In this document: positions 33,588 to 43,900 of the stretch, one piece after another
Position numbering within the stretch: the first letter of the stretch is position 1
Layout of the letters: each line of letters begins with the position of its first letter
Assembly (NCBI RefSeq): GCF_022012435.1
Contig: NZ_JAKLUA010000013.1
Span: 1 to 64,000, forward strand
Reading direction: 5' to 3'
Length of the DNA stretch: 64,000 nt
Origin: Bradyrhizobium zhengyangense
GTDB taxonomy: Bacteria; Pseudomonadota; Alphaproteobacteria; Rhizobiales; Xanthobacteraceae
Position numbers and translations under genes: made by a program
The notes under the pieces: generated by a model
Told to the model about the DNA's origin: nothing
Databases searched by the model: none
The model's input: the letters and a program-made list of their open reading frames with translations, nothing else

Positions 33588-34485
33588 CATTCTGCTTGTC
33601 GTCGCAACGCCGCTCTTCGCAGCCGAGGCGAAGCTGTTCGAAAGCGTGCAGGTCACGCCCGACGGTGAATACACACATGGCATCGAGGGGCCCGCCGCCG
33701 ATCTCGATGGCAATCTCTTCGTCGTCAATTTCGGCAAGCCCGGCACCATCGGCCGATTGCCCGCGGGCGCTGCGGCGTCTGAAGCCTTCACGGAGCTTCC
33801 CGAGGGAAGCGTCGGCAATGCGATTCGCTTCGATCGCAATGGCACGATGTTCATCGCCGACTACAAGAAGCACAACATCTTTGCGATCGCGAAGGGCGCA
33901 ACAGAACCGATTGTCTGGTTTCACGCCGACGAGATGAACCAGCCCAACGACATCACCATCGCCCGTGACGGCGCGATCTACGCGAGCGATCCGAACTGGA
34001 AGGGACGGGAAGGTCACATCTGGCGCATTGCGAAAGCCGCCGATGGCGTGGTGCAAGGACAGATCATGTCGGCACCGCGTGCGATGGGCACCACCAACGG
34101 CATCGATCTCAGCCCCGATGGCAAGACGCTGTACGTCGGTGAGTCCAGCAATGGTCAGGTCTGGTCCTACACCATCCGCGGCAACGAGCTCGCCGATGCC
34201 AAGCTCGTCAAGACATTCCAGCCCGACACCATCGACGGCCTGCGCACAGATGTCGCTGGCCGGCTTTACGTCGCGCGCATTCTGAAGGGCACGATCGCGC
34301 TGATGAAGCCGAGTGGGGTGGTCGAGCGCGAGATCGCACTGAGGGCGAAAGAGCCAACCAATCTCGCCTTCGGCGGCAGCGACGGCAAGACCGTCTACGT
34401 CACCCAGCGCCAGGGCGGCTTCATCGAGTCCTTCCGGACCGACCAGCAGGGTCGCGAGCACTGCCTTCAGCGCGGGCGCTGTTGA
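33541..34485 (+). CDS. SMP-30/gluconolactonase-like beta-propeller protein
   Basis: About 314 residues (start uncertain between 33523 and 33544), overlapping the end of the dehydrogenase gene. Signal peptide MMAITSGRTFWCLCSSILLVVATPLFAAEA. Propeller repeats follow: HGIEGPAADLDGNLFVVNFG, NAIRFDRNGTMFIADYK, NDITIARDGAIYASDPNW and NGIDLSPDGKTLYVGES. SMP-30-like proteins hydrolyse sugar lactones. Overlap with a periplasmic sugar dehydrogenase suggests it opens the lactone that enzyme produces; this is inference. The C-terminal end (QQGREHCLQRGRC) looks ragged. Confidence 0.8.
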   Translation: MMAITSGRTFWCLCSSILLVVATPLFAAEAKLFESVQVTPDGEYTHGIEGPAADLDGNLFVVNFGKPGTIGRLPAGAAASEAFTELPEGSVGNAIRFDRNGTMFIADYKKHNIFAIAKGATEPIVWFHADEMNQPNDITIARDGAIYASDPNWKGREGHIWRIAKAADGVVQGQIMSAPRAMGTTNGIDLSPDGKTLYVGESSNGQVWSYTIRGNELADAKLVKTFQPDTIDGLRTDVAGRLYVARILKGTIALMKPSGVVEREIALRAKEPTNLAFGGSDGKTVYVTQRQGGFIESFRTDQQGREHCLQRGRC

Positions 34486-34613
34486 GCGCCTGCTCAGAGG
34501 CGATCTGCTTCCGACGCAGGACGGCTAGGCGAGGCCGGCATTCTTCTTGCTTGCATCTGGCCGCCGCAGCGATCAAGAACTCTGTGGCGCTGTTGAAGAG
34601 CACGGAGTGTTGA

Positions 34614-35639
34614 GTGAAAGCCGTCCATACCGAACTGCACCGCAGCCACGACCCGCAATTCTTCCTGGTTCGCGGTGTGGTCAAGCGCACCACCGAGCAG
34701 CCCGAGCGCGCCGACCGCCTGCTCAAGGGCTTGAAGGACGGCAAGCATCAGCTGGTCGATCCGACCAAATTCGGCCAGGGCCCGCGCGCGCGCATTCACA
34801 GCCCGGAATATCTGTCGTTCCTCAGCGAAGCCTGGGATGCCTGGGCGGCGCTCGGCGATTCCGGTCCGGAGATGATCGGTAATGTTCATCCCGTGCGCCA
34901 CGCAGCGACTTATCCCACCCATATCGTCGGGAAGCTCGGCTGGCACACAGCGGACACTGCAGCTCCCATCGGCCCCGGCACATGGGCTGCAGCCTGCGCG
35001 GCGACTGATGTCGCGGTCACCGCGGCGCAGATGGTGATGGACGGTGAGGATGCTGTTTACGCGCTCTGCCGTCCGCCCGGCCATCACGCCTATCGCGACA
35101 TGGCCGGCGGCTTCTGCTTCCTCAACAACAGCGCCATCGCGGCCGCGCATCTGCGGCAGAAGCACGAGCGCGTCGTGATCCTCGATGTCGATGTCCACCA
35201 CGGCAACGGCACGCAAGGGATCTTCTACGCGCGGCCGGACGTCTACACGATCTCGATCCACGCCGATCCGATCGCCTACTATCCCTATGTGTGGGGCTAC
35301 GCGCATGAGCGCGGCGAGGGCCCCGGCCTCGGCGCCAATCTCAACATTCCCTTGCCGATCGGCACAGGCGATGACGGCTACCTCAAGGCGATGGACGTCG
35401 CGCGCAAGGCGATCGAGTCCTTTGCGCCCGGCGCACTCGTAATTGCGCTCGGCCTCGATGCCTCCGAGCACGATCCGCTGAAGGGTCTCGCGGTCACCAC
35501 ACCCGGCTTCCGTCGCATCGGCCAGGCCATCGCGAAGATGGGCCTGCCGACCGTGTTCGTGCAGGAGGGCGGCTACCTCTCGGATATTCTCGGCGCCAAC
35601 CTGACCTCGGTGCTGGCGGGCTTCGAAGAGGTGCGGTGA
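34614..35639 (+). CDS. Acetylpolyamine amidohydrolase / histone deacetylase-like protein
   Basis: A 341-residue zinc amidohydrolase, the same length as the classic bacterial acetylpolyamine amidohydrolase. Starts at GTG. The motifs are RPPGHHA (catalytic His pair), GFCFLNNSAIAA, VVILDVDVHHGNGTQ (zinc Asp and His), SIHADPIAYYPY and FVQEGGYLSDILG. It removes acetyl groups from acetylated polyamines or similar amides. It is convergent with the flavin monooxygenase of the NRPS locus, which may itself use a polyamine as acceptor (see findings). Confidence 0.9.
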   Translation: MKAVHTELHRSHDPQFFLVRGVVKRTTEQPERADRLLKGLKDGKHQLVDPTKFGQGPRARIHSPEYLSFLSEAWDAWAALGDSGPEMIGNVHPVRHAATYPTHIVGKLGWHTADTAAPIGPGTWAAACAATDVAVTAAQMVMDGEDAVYALCRPPGHHAYRDMAGGFCFLNNSAIAAAHLRQKHERVVILDVDVHHGNGTQGIFYARPDVYTISIHADPIAYYPYVWGYAHERGEGPGLGANLNIPLPIGTGDDGYLKAMDVARKAIESFAPGALVIALGLDASEHDPLKGLAVTTPGFRRIGQAIAKMGLPTVFVQEGGYLSDILGANLTSVLAGFEEVR

Positions 35640-35707
35640 GATTTTTACCTCTTCCCGCGCTTGTCTCGCCGGAGCCTTGGCGAAGGCGGGTGCGGGGAGA
35701 GAGGATT

Positions 35708-36685
35708 CTAAAACATCCCGCTCGCTCTGAGCGCGTTGCAAACATGCTGCATCTCGGCCTTATCCGCGACCATGTCGAGCATAATTGTGGTCAGCCCCTT
35801 CGCCGCAAACTCCTTCAGCTTAGCGCCGATCTCGGCGTAGCTGCCGACGAGATAGGGGCAGTCGGCCTGGAAGGTGAGGTAGGGCAGCAGCCAATAGCCA
35901 TTGTCGGCGAGCTCGCCGCTTTGCCCCTCGTATAATCGCCGCTTCCAGACGGAATCCGAATTTTCGACCGTAAGCGCGAGCAGCTCGCGATCGTCAGGGT
36001 TGTCGCGGAAACGGGCCTTGGCCGCCTGCCGCGCCTCCTCACCGCCCTCGCGCGCGAAGATGCCAAAATTCATGCCTGATGCGCTGAGGCAGCGATCGAG
36101 GTCGGGCGGCAACATCTGCATCTTGATGCAGCCGGTCTCCTCGGCGACGTGCTTGGCAGCGTCCGATTGCCCCGCGATCAAAAATTCCGGCATCAGCTCG
36201 GCCGGCAGGCGCGGCCGCAGTTGCAGATTGCTGGCGCGATAGAATCGGCCGTCGACATTCACCGGGCGCGGGCTCGAGAGCAGCTGTCGCATCAAGGTGA
36301 CGAACTCGCCGAGCCGGACATAGCGGTCGGCATGAGACTGCTCGTCGCCCAGCCCCCGCAGGTCACTGATCGCGGTCCCCGTGATCATGTTGAGGTAGAC
36401 CTTGCGGCCGTAGAGCTGCGCAAAGGACGAGACGAACTTCGCTGCCGTGAACGGGTGCATGTAGACGGGGTTGACGGCGATCAGCGGCGAGGAGCGCGTC
36501 GTCTCCGCGAGGATGTGCTGGGCCATGGCCCAGGGCTCGACGAAGACGTCATTGCCCTCGAACAGCAAAATGCCTTCGAAGCCGTTGCGGTCGGCGAAAT
36601 CAGCCACCCGCATCAGTTCGCCGACATATTTCTTGGGATCGCGGTTGCGCGAGATCGCGGGAAAGACGCGCAGCCGCGCCGGCAT
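35708..36685 (-). CDS. LLM-class flavin-dependent monooxygenase of the NRPS locus
   Basis: A 325-residue bacterial luciferase-like protein (TIM barrel). Features: RVADFADRNGFEGILLFEGND, LIAVNPVYMHPFTAAKFVSSFAQLYGRKVYLNMITG, and GDEQSHADRYVRLGEF. It is close to the alkanesulfonate monooxygenase SsuD-like group, which uses reduced FMN and oxygen. Its ATG overlaps the phosphopantetheinyl transferase stop by one base (TGATG), so the two are translationally coupled. Such enzymes often tailor or hydroxylate natural products, so a role on the NRPS product is likely. Confidence 0.85.
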   Translation of the reverse strand: MPARLRVFPAISRNRDPKKYVGELMRVADFADRNGFEGILLFEGNDVFVEPWAMAQHILAETTRSSPLIAVNPVYMHPFTAAKFVSSFAQLYGRKVYLNMITGTAISDLRGLGDEQSHADRYVRLGEFVTLMRQLLSSPRPVNVDGRFYRASNLQLRPRLPAELMPEFLIAGQSDAAKHVAEETGCIKMQMLPPDLDRCLSASGMNFGIFAREGGEEARQAAKARFRDNPDDRELLALTVENSDSVWKRRLYEGQSGELADNGYWLLPYLTFQADCPYLVGSYAEIGAKLKEFAAKGLTTIMLDMVADKAEMQHVCNALRASGMF

Positions 36686-37416
36686 CACTCCGCCGCTTCC
36701 TGGAGCGGCCAGGCGTTGCGGGTGATGCGCAGGCCGCCGGCCGCGCGCGAGCCGTCGGCGATCGCGAGGCGATGCGATGGCGACGGCGAGCACAGCGAGA
36801 AGCGCCAGCCTGCAGGGTCATCGGCGATGTCGGGCTTGAAGCTGATCCCGATCGCCTCCCGCGACACCTGCATCGCGAACGCATCCAGCGGCAGATTGAG
36901 CCCAAAACCCCTCGCTTTCAGATAGGCTTCCTTCAGCGTCCAATAGTCGAAGAATCGCTCGATCGCGGCGGGCTCCGGCAGCGTGCGGAGTGTCTCGACC
37001 TCTTCCGGCGCAAAGAAGCGGAGCGCGGTCGAGAGCGGCGCGACGCGCCGCGACACGGTCTCGACGTCGACACCGACGGTCTCGTGCTTCGACACGACGC
37101 ACGCGACGCAGCCATCGGCATGAGACAGGCTGAAATGCAGCGGCGTCGAGGTCGCAGGTGCCGCGACAAAGGGCCGCCCATAGCGTCCGGTCGAGAACGA
37201 CCAGTCGGTCGGTTCGACATCCGGCGCTGCGTGTGACAGCGCGAGCCGCAGCATCGCATGCGCGAAGACATATTGCCGCTGATGCCGTTCGAACTTGAAG
37301 CGGTCGGCGCGCATCCTCTCGTCGAGCGAGAGCAACCGTCGGCACGCATCGACTGTGCCCGGCGTGTCAATGCTCTCAATCAATCCGATAAACAGTCCAA
37401 TTCCGTCGTCTGCCAT
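36685..37416 (-). CDS. Sfp-type 4'-phosphopantetheinyl transferase
   Basis: A 243-residue transferase that arms carrier proteins with phosphopantetheine. The Sfp motifs are clear: HFSLSH near residue 100, VGVDVE near 118 and WTLKEAYLKARG near 160. ATG 37416 is preferred to an adjacent TTG. It is about 540 nt downstream of the two-carrier NRPS on the same strand and coupled to the flavin monooxygenase, so it very likely activates that synthetase. Confidence 0.93.
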   Translation of the reverse strand: MADDGIGLFIGLIESIDTPGTVDACRRLLSLDERMRADRFKFERHQRQYVFAHAMLRLALSHAAPDVEPTDWSFSTGRYGRPFVAAPATSTPLHFSLSHADGCVACVVSKHETVGVDVETVSRRVAPLSTALRFFAPEEVETLRTLPEPAAIERFFDYWTLKEAYLKARGFGLNLPLDAFAMQVSREAIGISFKPDIADDPAGWRFSLCSPSPSHRLAIADGSRAAGGLRITRNAWPLQEAAE

Positions 37417-37645
37417 CAATTGGGCCCATAGCGTCAGGCGGAGGCCAAATCCGGCCCTGACTGAAGGATCAACCGAACAGGAAGCAACTCGGCGGATCGC
37501 TTCTAGCGGCCCACCCGGGCAAATTCTTGTCGATTGCTGGCCGGTTTACAGGCGCAAGCTTGTGCGAGACCCCAACCCGACAGGCGAGCGGCCAAAATCC
37601 GATAATGAAATGCAAAGATCCGCGCGGCGTCCCGGCCGCCGAATC

Positions 37646-37813
37646 TTACTTCTTCTTCTTAGCCTTCTTCGACCCGCCCAGCATCGAAAGGCTGGCGTCG
37701 ACGTCCTTCAGTGCGGATTGAAGCTTCTTCTTCTCGGCAGTGAGCAGTTTCTGCAGCGACTTGCGGTCCTTGTCGCTGAGCGAGGTGCCTTTGGTAAATT
37801 TGATGAAACCCAT
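37646..37813 (-). CDS. 55-residue Lys-rich protein between NRPS and transferase
   Basis: MGFIKFTKGTSLSDKDRKSL and so on, ending SKKAKKKK. GGGGGAG lies 10 nt before ATG. The middle is an amphipathic helix (LQKLLTAEKKKLQSALKDVDASLSML) and the tail is strongly basic. I recall closely similar short proteins in other Bradyrhizobium genomes, not always near NRPS genes, so its presence here may be incidental. Too small for an MbtH protein and without its motifs. Confidence 0.7.
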   Translation of the reverse strand: MGFIKFTKGTSLSDKDRKSLQKLLTAEKKKLQSALKDVDASLSMLGGSKKAKKKK

Positions 37814-37956
37814 AATCACACTCCCCCGGTTGAAAATATCAGTCCAAATCAAAAGGCGCGAATAATCTTGCGCGCTGGAGCCAAATAATCAAGATGCAAC
37901 TTGGGCATTCACAGCTTTGACGGGTGAACTCGTGTTCGCCGGTCCTGTACGGCCGG

Positions 37957-40900
37957 TCATGCGGCCCTGCGAGCGAGCAAGCGCTCCAGTGGCGCGTTTG
38001 GCCGGTGGACAGCGGCCTTGAGCAGCGCGACGAGATCTTCCATCCATGCGCCGACCGTGGCGCCGTCGAGCAGATCGTCCTTGTAATTGCACGAACCTGT
38101 GATCCCGGTCGGACGCTCCTTCAGCATCAGCGACAGCCAGGTCTGGTCGACCGGCAGCACCGGCTGGCCCTCCCGCGCGACGTTTCCGATTGATCGCACC
38201 GTGACATCGGGCAGGTCGAGCGGCTGGCGCAGCGGGTTTTGCAGCGTGAAATAGACCTGGAGCAGTGAAGCCGGGTCGATGCCCTTCTGCTCCAGATGGT
38301 CGGCCAGGATGTTGAACGGCAGCTCCTGCCGCGCATGCGCGTCGAGCACGCCCCGGCGCACGCGGTCCAAGGCCTGCGCGAAAGACAGATCGGGCGTGAT
38401 TCGGCTGCGGACGATCACGGTGTTTTCGAACGGGCCTATGATGCGATCAGTGTCTGGCTGAGCGCGGTTGGCCATGGCGGTGGCGACCGAGATGTCGGTG
38501 CGCCCGGTCCGCGCCAGCAGCAGGGCCTTCAAGCCGGTGAGCAGGCACATGAACAGCGTGCTGTTCTGCTGGCGCGCATAGGAGGCGAGACTGGCGACGA
38601 GATCACGCTCCAGGCTGAGCGGATGATGGCCGGTCGCCGCGCCCGCGCGCCCTTCGCCGTCAAACAAGGGGGCTGCACCGCGTAGATTCTCGGCCCAGTC
38701 GATGGCCTGCCGGCGGGCCGCATCGGTTCCGCACCACCAGCGCTGCCAGCGCGCGACGCTGGAAAACGCCAGCGGCATCTTCGGCAGGGGCGGCGGTGGA
38801 TGGCCTGCCAGCGCGGCATAGCGGTTGGACAATTCCTCGAACAGCACGCCGATCGACCAGCCATCAGCGATGGCATGGTGCAGCGTCAGCAACAGGACGT
38901 GATCCTCGGCGTGAAGCCGCAGCAGCCGCGCCCGCAGCAGCGGCGCCCGGGCGGTGTCAACGGGGCTATAGGCCTCCTGCGCGACCAGGAGCTCGATCTT
39001 CCTGAGTTCGAGCGCCTTGCGCCGCCGGTTGTTGTGGGGTCGTCCGTCACCGATGGTCTCGACGGTCAGGACCGGACCGAGCGTGGCTGGCGCGAGGACC
39101 CGGCTGACCGGCTCCTCGCCATTCCAGCCGAACGCCGTCCGCAATGATTCGTGGCGGCGCACGATGTCGTCGATGGCCTGCGCCAGGGTGCGCGGATTGA
39201 TCGGGCCTTCGAGGTGGAAGGCAAAGGGCAGGTTGAACAGCGGCAGATCGGGCAGGTTCCGCTCGATCCGCATCATCTGGTCCTGCGCGATCGACAGCGT
39301 GGGGGGCGCGCTTTCGGCCAGGCGTGGAACGCCGGCCGCGGGCTTTTGCCGCGTCGTGGCCGCGGCCTCGTCGACCCGCCGGGCGAGCTCCGAGATCGTC
39401 GGTGCCTCGAAGATGGTCTTGATCGGCAGTGATACGCCGAGTGCCCGGGCGATGCGCGCCATTGCCTGGCCGGCGAGCAGCGAATGGCCGCCGAGATCGA
39501 AGAAATTATCGGTGACGCCGAGGCTTTCGACCTTCAGCAGGTCGACCCAGATGTCGGACAGGACCTTTTCCGTGAAGCGGCGCGCCGGCACGGCCGTCTC
39601 GGTCGCGGTGCTCTCCTGCTGCATCGGCGCCAGCAGGGCGGAGCGATCGAGCTTGCCGTGGGCATTAAGCGGGACCTGATCCAGGAACAGGAACGCCGAC
39701 GGGATTGCATGAACAGGCAGCCGGCTTTTCAGAAAATCCCGCAGCTCGTTGGCGCTAATCTTGTTGCCGGCTTTGGCAACGACATGGGCGATCAGCCTGA
39801 CATCGCCATCGCCGTCGCGCCGTGGCTCGACGATGCCGGCCCGCACGCTCGCATGGTCTGCCAGCGCAGCCTCGATCTCCTTGAGCTCGATGCGATAACC
39901 ACGGACCTTGACTTGAAGGTCGGCGCGGCCGAGGCATTCGATTGTTCCGTCGGCGCGCCGGCGGGCAAGATCGCCGGTGCGGTAGAGCCGGTCGCTTTCC
40001 CTCCGCGCGAACGGATCGGGGACGAAGCGCTCCCGGCTCTGCGCGGGATCGTTGACATAGCCGCGGCCGATTCCGGCGCCGCCGATGCAGAGCTCGCCGA
40101 CCACGCCGATCGGCTGCGGCTCCAGATGCGGATCGAGCACGTAGATCTGGGTATTGGGCAGCGGCGCTCCGACTGGAACATTGGTCGTCGCGGATTCAGG
40201 TGCGCGGGTCAGCCGGTGCAAGGAGACGTCGTCTGAACATTCCGAGGCGCCATAGGCGTTGATCAGCGGCACCTTCGGGCAGCGGGCGAACCAGGCGCGG
40301 CAGAGATCGACCGGCAGCGGCTCGCCGGTCGAGATCAGCAGCCGCAGCTTCGCAAAGGCGCGCAGCACAGGCGCCTCGTCCATCCGTTCGAGGATCACGC
40401 GGAGCAGCGAGGGCAAGATCTCAAGCACCGTGATGCCCGCGTGCTCGATCTCCCGTGCCAGCAGGATCGGATCCTGCACGGCCGGGGTGGCGCAGACATG
40501 GACGCGCGCACCAACCATGGGACCGGCAAGGAACTGCCAGACTGAGATCACAAAACTCTGCGGCGCAGTCTGCGCGATCACGTCCTTGGCCGTGAGGCCG
40601 AGCTCGTCGATGAGCGAGGCGAGATGGTTCGACAGCCCGCGCTGTTCGATCATGACGCCTTTCGGTGCGCCGGAGGAGCCGGACGTATAGATGAGATAGG
40701 CCAGGCTCGAATCCACGCGCCGCGCAGGGCGGCCCGGCTTGGTCGATGCGAATGCGATTGTCTCGTCGAGCTCGGCGACCCGGATGCGCGCGACCAGCGG
40801 TTCGAGCAGCGTGTCGACCATGGCGGACTGCGCGCGACCCGTCAGCAGCACGCTTGCGCAGCTCGAGCCGAGGATGGTTGCGAGCCGCGCCGGCGGCTGC

Positions 40901-43900
40901 TCGGGATCGAGATTGAGGAACGCCGCGCCCACACGCTGCACCGCGATCATCGCTGCGAGCAGGTCCGGTCCGCGATCCGCTAGCAGCGCGACCACGGTTT
41001 CCGCACCGACACCTTCGCGGGCGAGCCAGCGCGTGATAGCCTGGCTCCGGCCCGCCAATTCGCGATAGCTCAAGGACACATGTGCATCTGAAACCGCGAC
41101 GGCATTTGGCGTCTTTTTCGCCTGCCGCTCGAAGCGTTCGCAGAGATTTCCGCGCGCTGCGAAGTTGACAGGCCTGCTCTTCGCCAGCACTTGCCGGCGC
41201 TCGGTGGCCGTCAGCAACGGCAGATGCGAGACGCGCTGCTCGGGATTGGCGATGACCGCCTTGAGCAGGGTCTTGAACTGGTCCGCCATGCTCTCGATCG
41301 TACCCGCGTCGAACAGATCGGTGGCATATTCGAAGAAGCCGGTGAAGCGGCCCTCGGCCTCGACCAGCTCGAGCGTGATGTCGAAGCGTGCGACTTCCGG
41401 ATCGATTTCCAGCCGCCGCGTCGACAGGCCGGGGAAGCGCGCGGCTTCGATCGATGCATTCTGGAGGATGAACATGATCCGGAACAGCGGATTGCCGTCG
41501 CTCCTGCGCGCGACCTGCAACGCGCGCAGGACTTCCTCGATCGGAAGGTCCTGGTTGCGGTAGGCATCGAGCGTGACCTGACGCACCCGGCGCAGCAGCT
41601 CGCCGAAGGTCGGGTCGCCGCCGAAATCGTTGCGCAGGATCAGCGTGTTCGCAAACAGTCCGATCAGTCGCTCGCTTTCGATCTGGTTGCGGTTCGCGAT
41701 CAGAGATCCCGTCGCGACGTCCTCATGCGAGGTGTGGCGGAACAGGAGGCACTGGAACACTGCGAGCAGCGCCATGAAAGGCGTCACGCCCTGGTCCTGG
41801 CTCAGCGAGCGGATGTCGGCGGAAAGGGCCTTGGAGAATTCGAAATGATGACGGGCGCCGTGACCGCTCCAGACCTCCGGCCGCGGCCGGTCGGTCCGCA
41901 GCGGCAGCGTGGTGACGCCGTCGAGCTGGGTCCGCCAATAGTCGAGCTGCTCCTTCGCGGCCGGCGTCTGCGCCCAGCTCTGCTGCCAGCGGGCGAAGTC
42001 GCGATATTGAAAGCTGGGCGAGGGCAACGCCGTCACACTCGCCTTGCGCGCGGCAGAATATCCGGCGGCAAGCGCCTCCCAGAACAGCCGCTGCGACCAG
42101 CCGTCGGTGACGAGGTGATGGACATTGACCACCAGCGCATGGCTGGATTTGTCGAAGGAAAGCAGCGTGACCTTCAGCGGCGGCTCACCGGCAAGATCAA
42201 ATGCGGACTGCGCGAGCTTGAGCGCCTCGCGCCTGACGACGGCAACGCGCCGGTGCGGAGGGCAGGGTTTGAGTTTGATCCGCTCGAACTGTGGCGATGC
42301 CTGAAGCACGCGCTGCACAGGCTCGCCCTCGCGCTCGACGAAGACCGAACGCAGCGCCTCGTGGCGTGTGCAGATCGCAGCGAGGCTGACCTGAAGCGCA
42401 GCAATATCGACCGCGCCCTTCAGCAGCGCGACCTCGACCACGTTATAATTGTAACGCGTCGGATCGAGCCTTGAGAGCACATACATCCGCTGCTGCTGGA
42501 ACGACAGCGGGGCGTCTCCTCCGGAAGCCTCCTGGCGCCATGCCGGCAGCCTCGCGTCGCGGTGCGCCGTGGTCTCGATCCGGGCGGCGAGAGCACCGAC
42601 CGTGGCGCAATCAAAGATGTCCTCGAAGGAGAAATCGACGCTGAACCGCTCGCGCAGGCGCGAACGCATCTGCGTGACCGCGAGCGAATCCGCGCCGAGC
42701 GCAAAGACATCCTGATCGATTCCGACTTGCGGAAGCTCGAGCAGATCGGCCCAGGTCTCGGCAAGCTGGGTTTCCAGCTCGTTGCGCGGCAGCTGCGTCT
42801 CGTCGTCGTCGTGGGGCGCTGAAATCAGCTCGGCCAGCGCGTTGCGCTTGACCTTGCCGCTGGCGCCCTTCGGCAGTGCGGCCACGCTGTGGATCAGGCC
42901 CGGCACCTTGTAGGCGGCGAGACGCTTGCGCGCGAACTGGCGCAGCTGGTCCGAGGTTGTCTCGGAATTGTCCCTGAGCACCACGACGGCGGCGACGTTC
43001 TCGCCGAGCTTGGCATGGGGAATGGCGAAGACACCGGCTTCCAGCACAGCGGGGTGCGCCAGCAGCACCTCTTCCACCTCGAGCGGTGAGATTTTCTGGC
43101 CGCCGCGGTTGATGACGTCCTTGATGCGGCCGACGATGAAGAGATAGCCGTCGGCGTCGAGATAGCCGAGGTCGCCGGTCCTGAACCAGCCGTTGCGGAA
43201 GGCGGCTTGCGTTGCCGCCTCGTCATTGTAATAGCCGCGGCTCATGTTCGGCCCGCGCAGCATGATCTCGCCATGCTGGCCGTGCGCAAGCAGGCGGCCC
43301 GCTTCATCCATGATCGCGATCTCGGGGCCTGCGGCACGGCCGACCGAACCGATCTTGCGCAACTCGAACGGATTGGCGGCGATCTGCGAGGCAGCTTCCG
43401 TCATCCCGTACGTTTCCAGCACGGGGACGCCGAAGATCGCCTCCAGCCCGTTGAGGATCGCGGGCGCAAGCGAGGACGAGGCCGAACGGATCACCCGCAG
43501 CGACGATGACCGGACGCGCTCGGGGCTCGCTTCCGCGGCCGTCAGCAGCGCGCGATGAATGGTCGGCACCGCCGTGTACCAGGTCGGTTGCAGGTCCCGC
43601 ATCCAGCCGAAAAAGGACGGCGCGTCGAAACCATTGGTCGCGATCACGCTGGAGCCCGCCGCGAGCGCGGTCAGGAGGCCGGAGATCAGGCCGTGGGCAT
43701 GAAACAGCGGCAGGACATTGAGCAGGCGATCATGTGGTGTGAGCGCGAGCACCCGGCCGGCATTCTGCGCCGAGAGACACACATTGCGGTGCGTCAGCGG
43801 CACCATCTTCGGGCGCGCGGCCGTGCCCGACGTCAGCAGGATGAAGGCGTCGTTCTCCGCGCGGGCGGCGCCGTCGGCACAGGCCGGGCCGATCGTCGGG

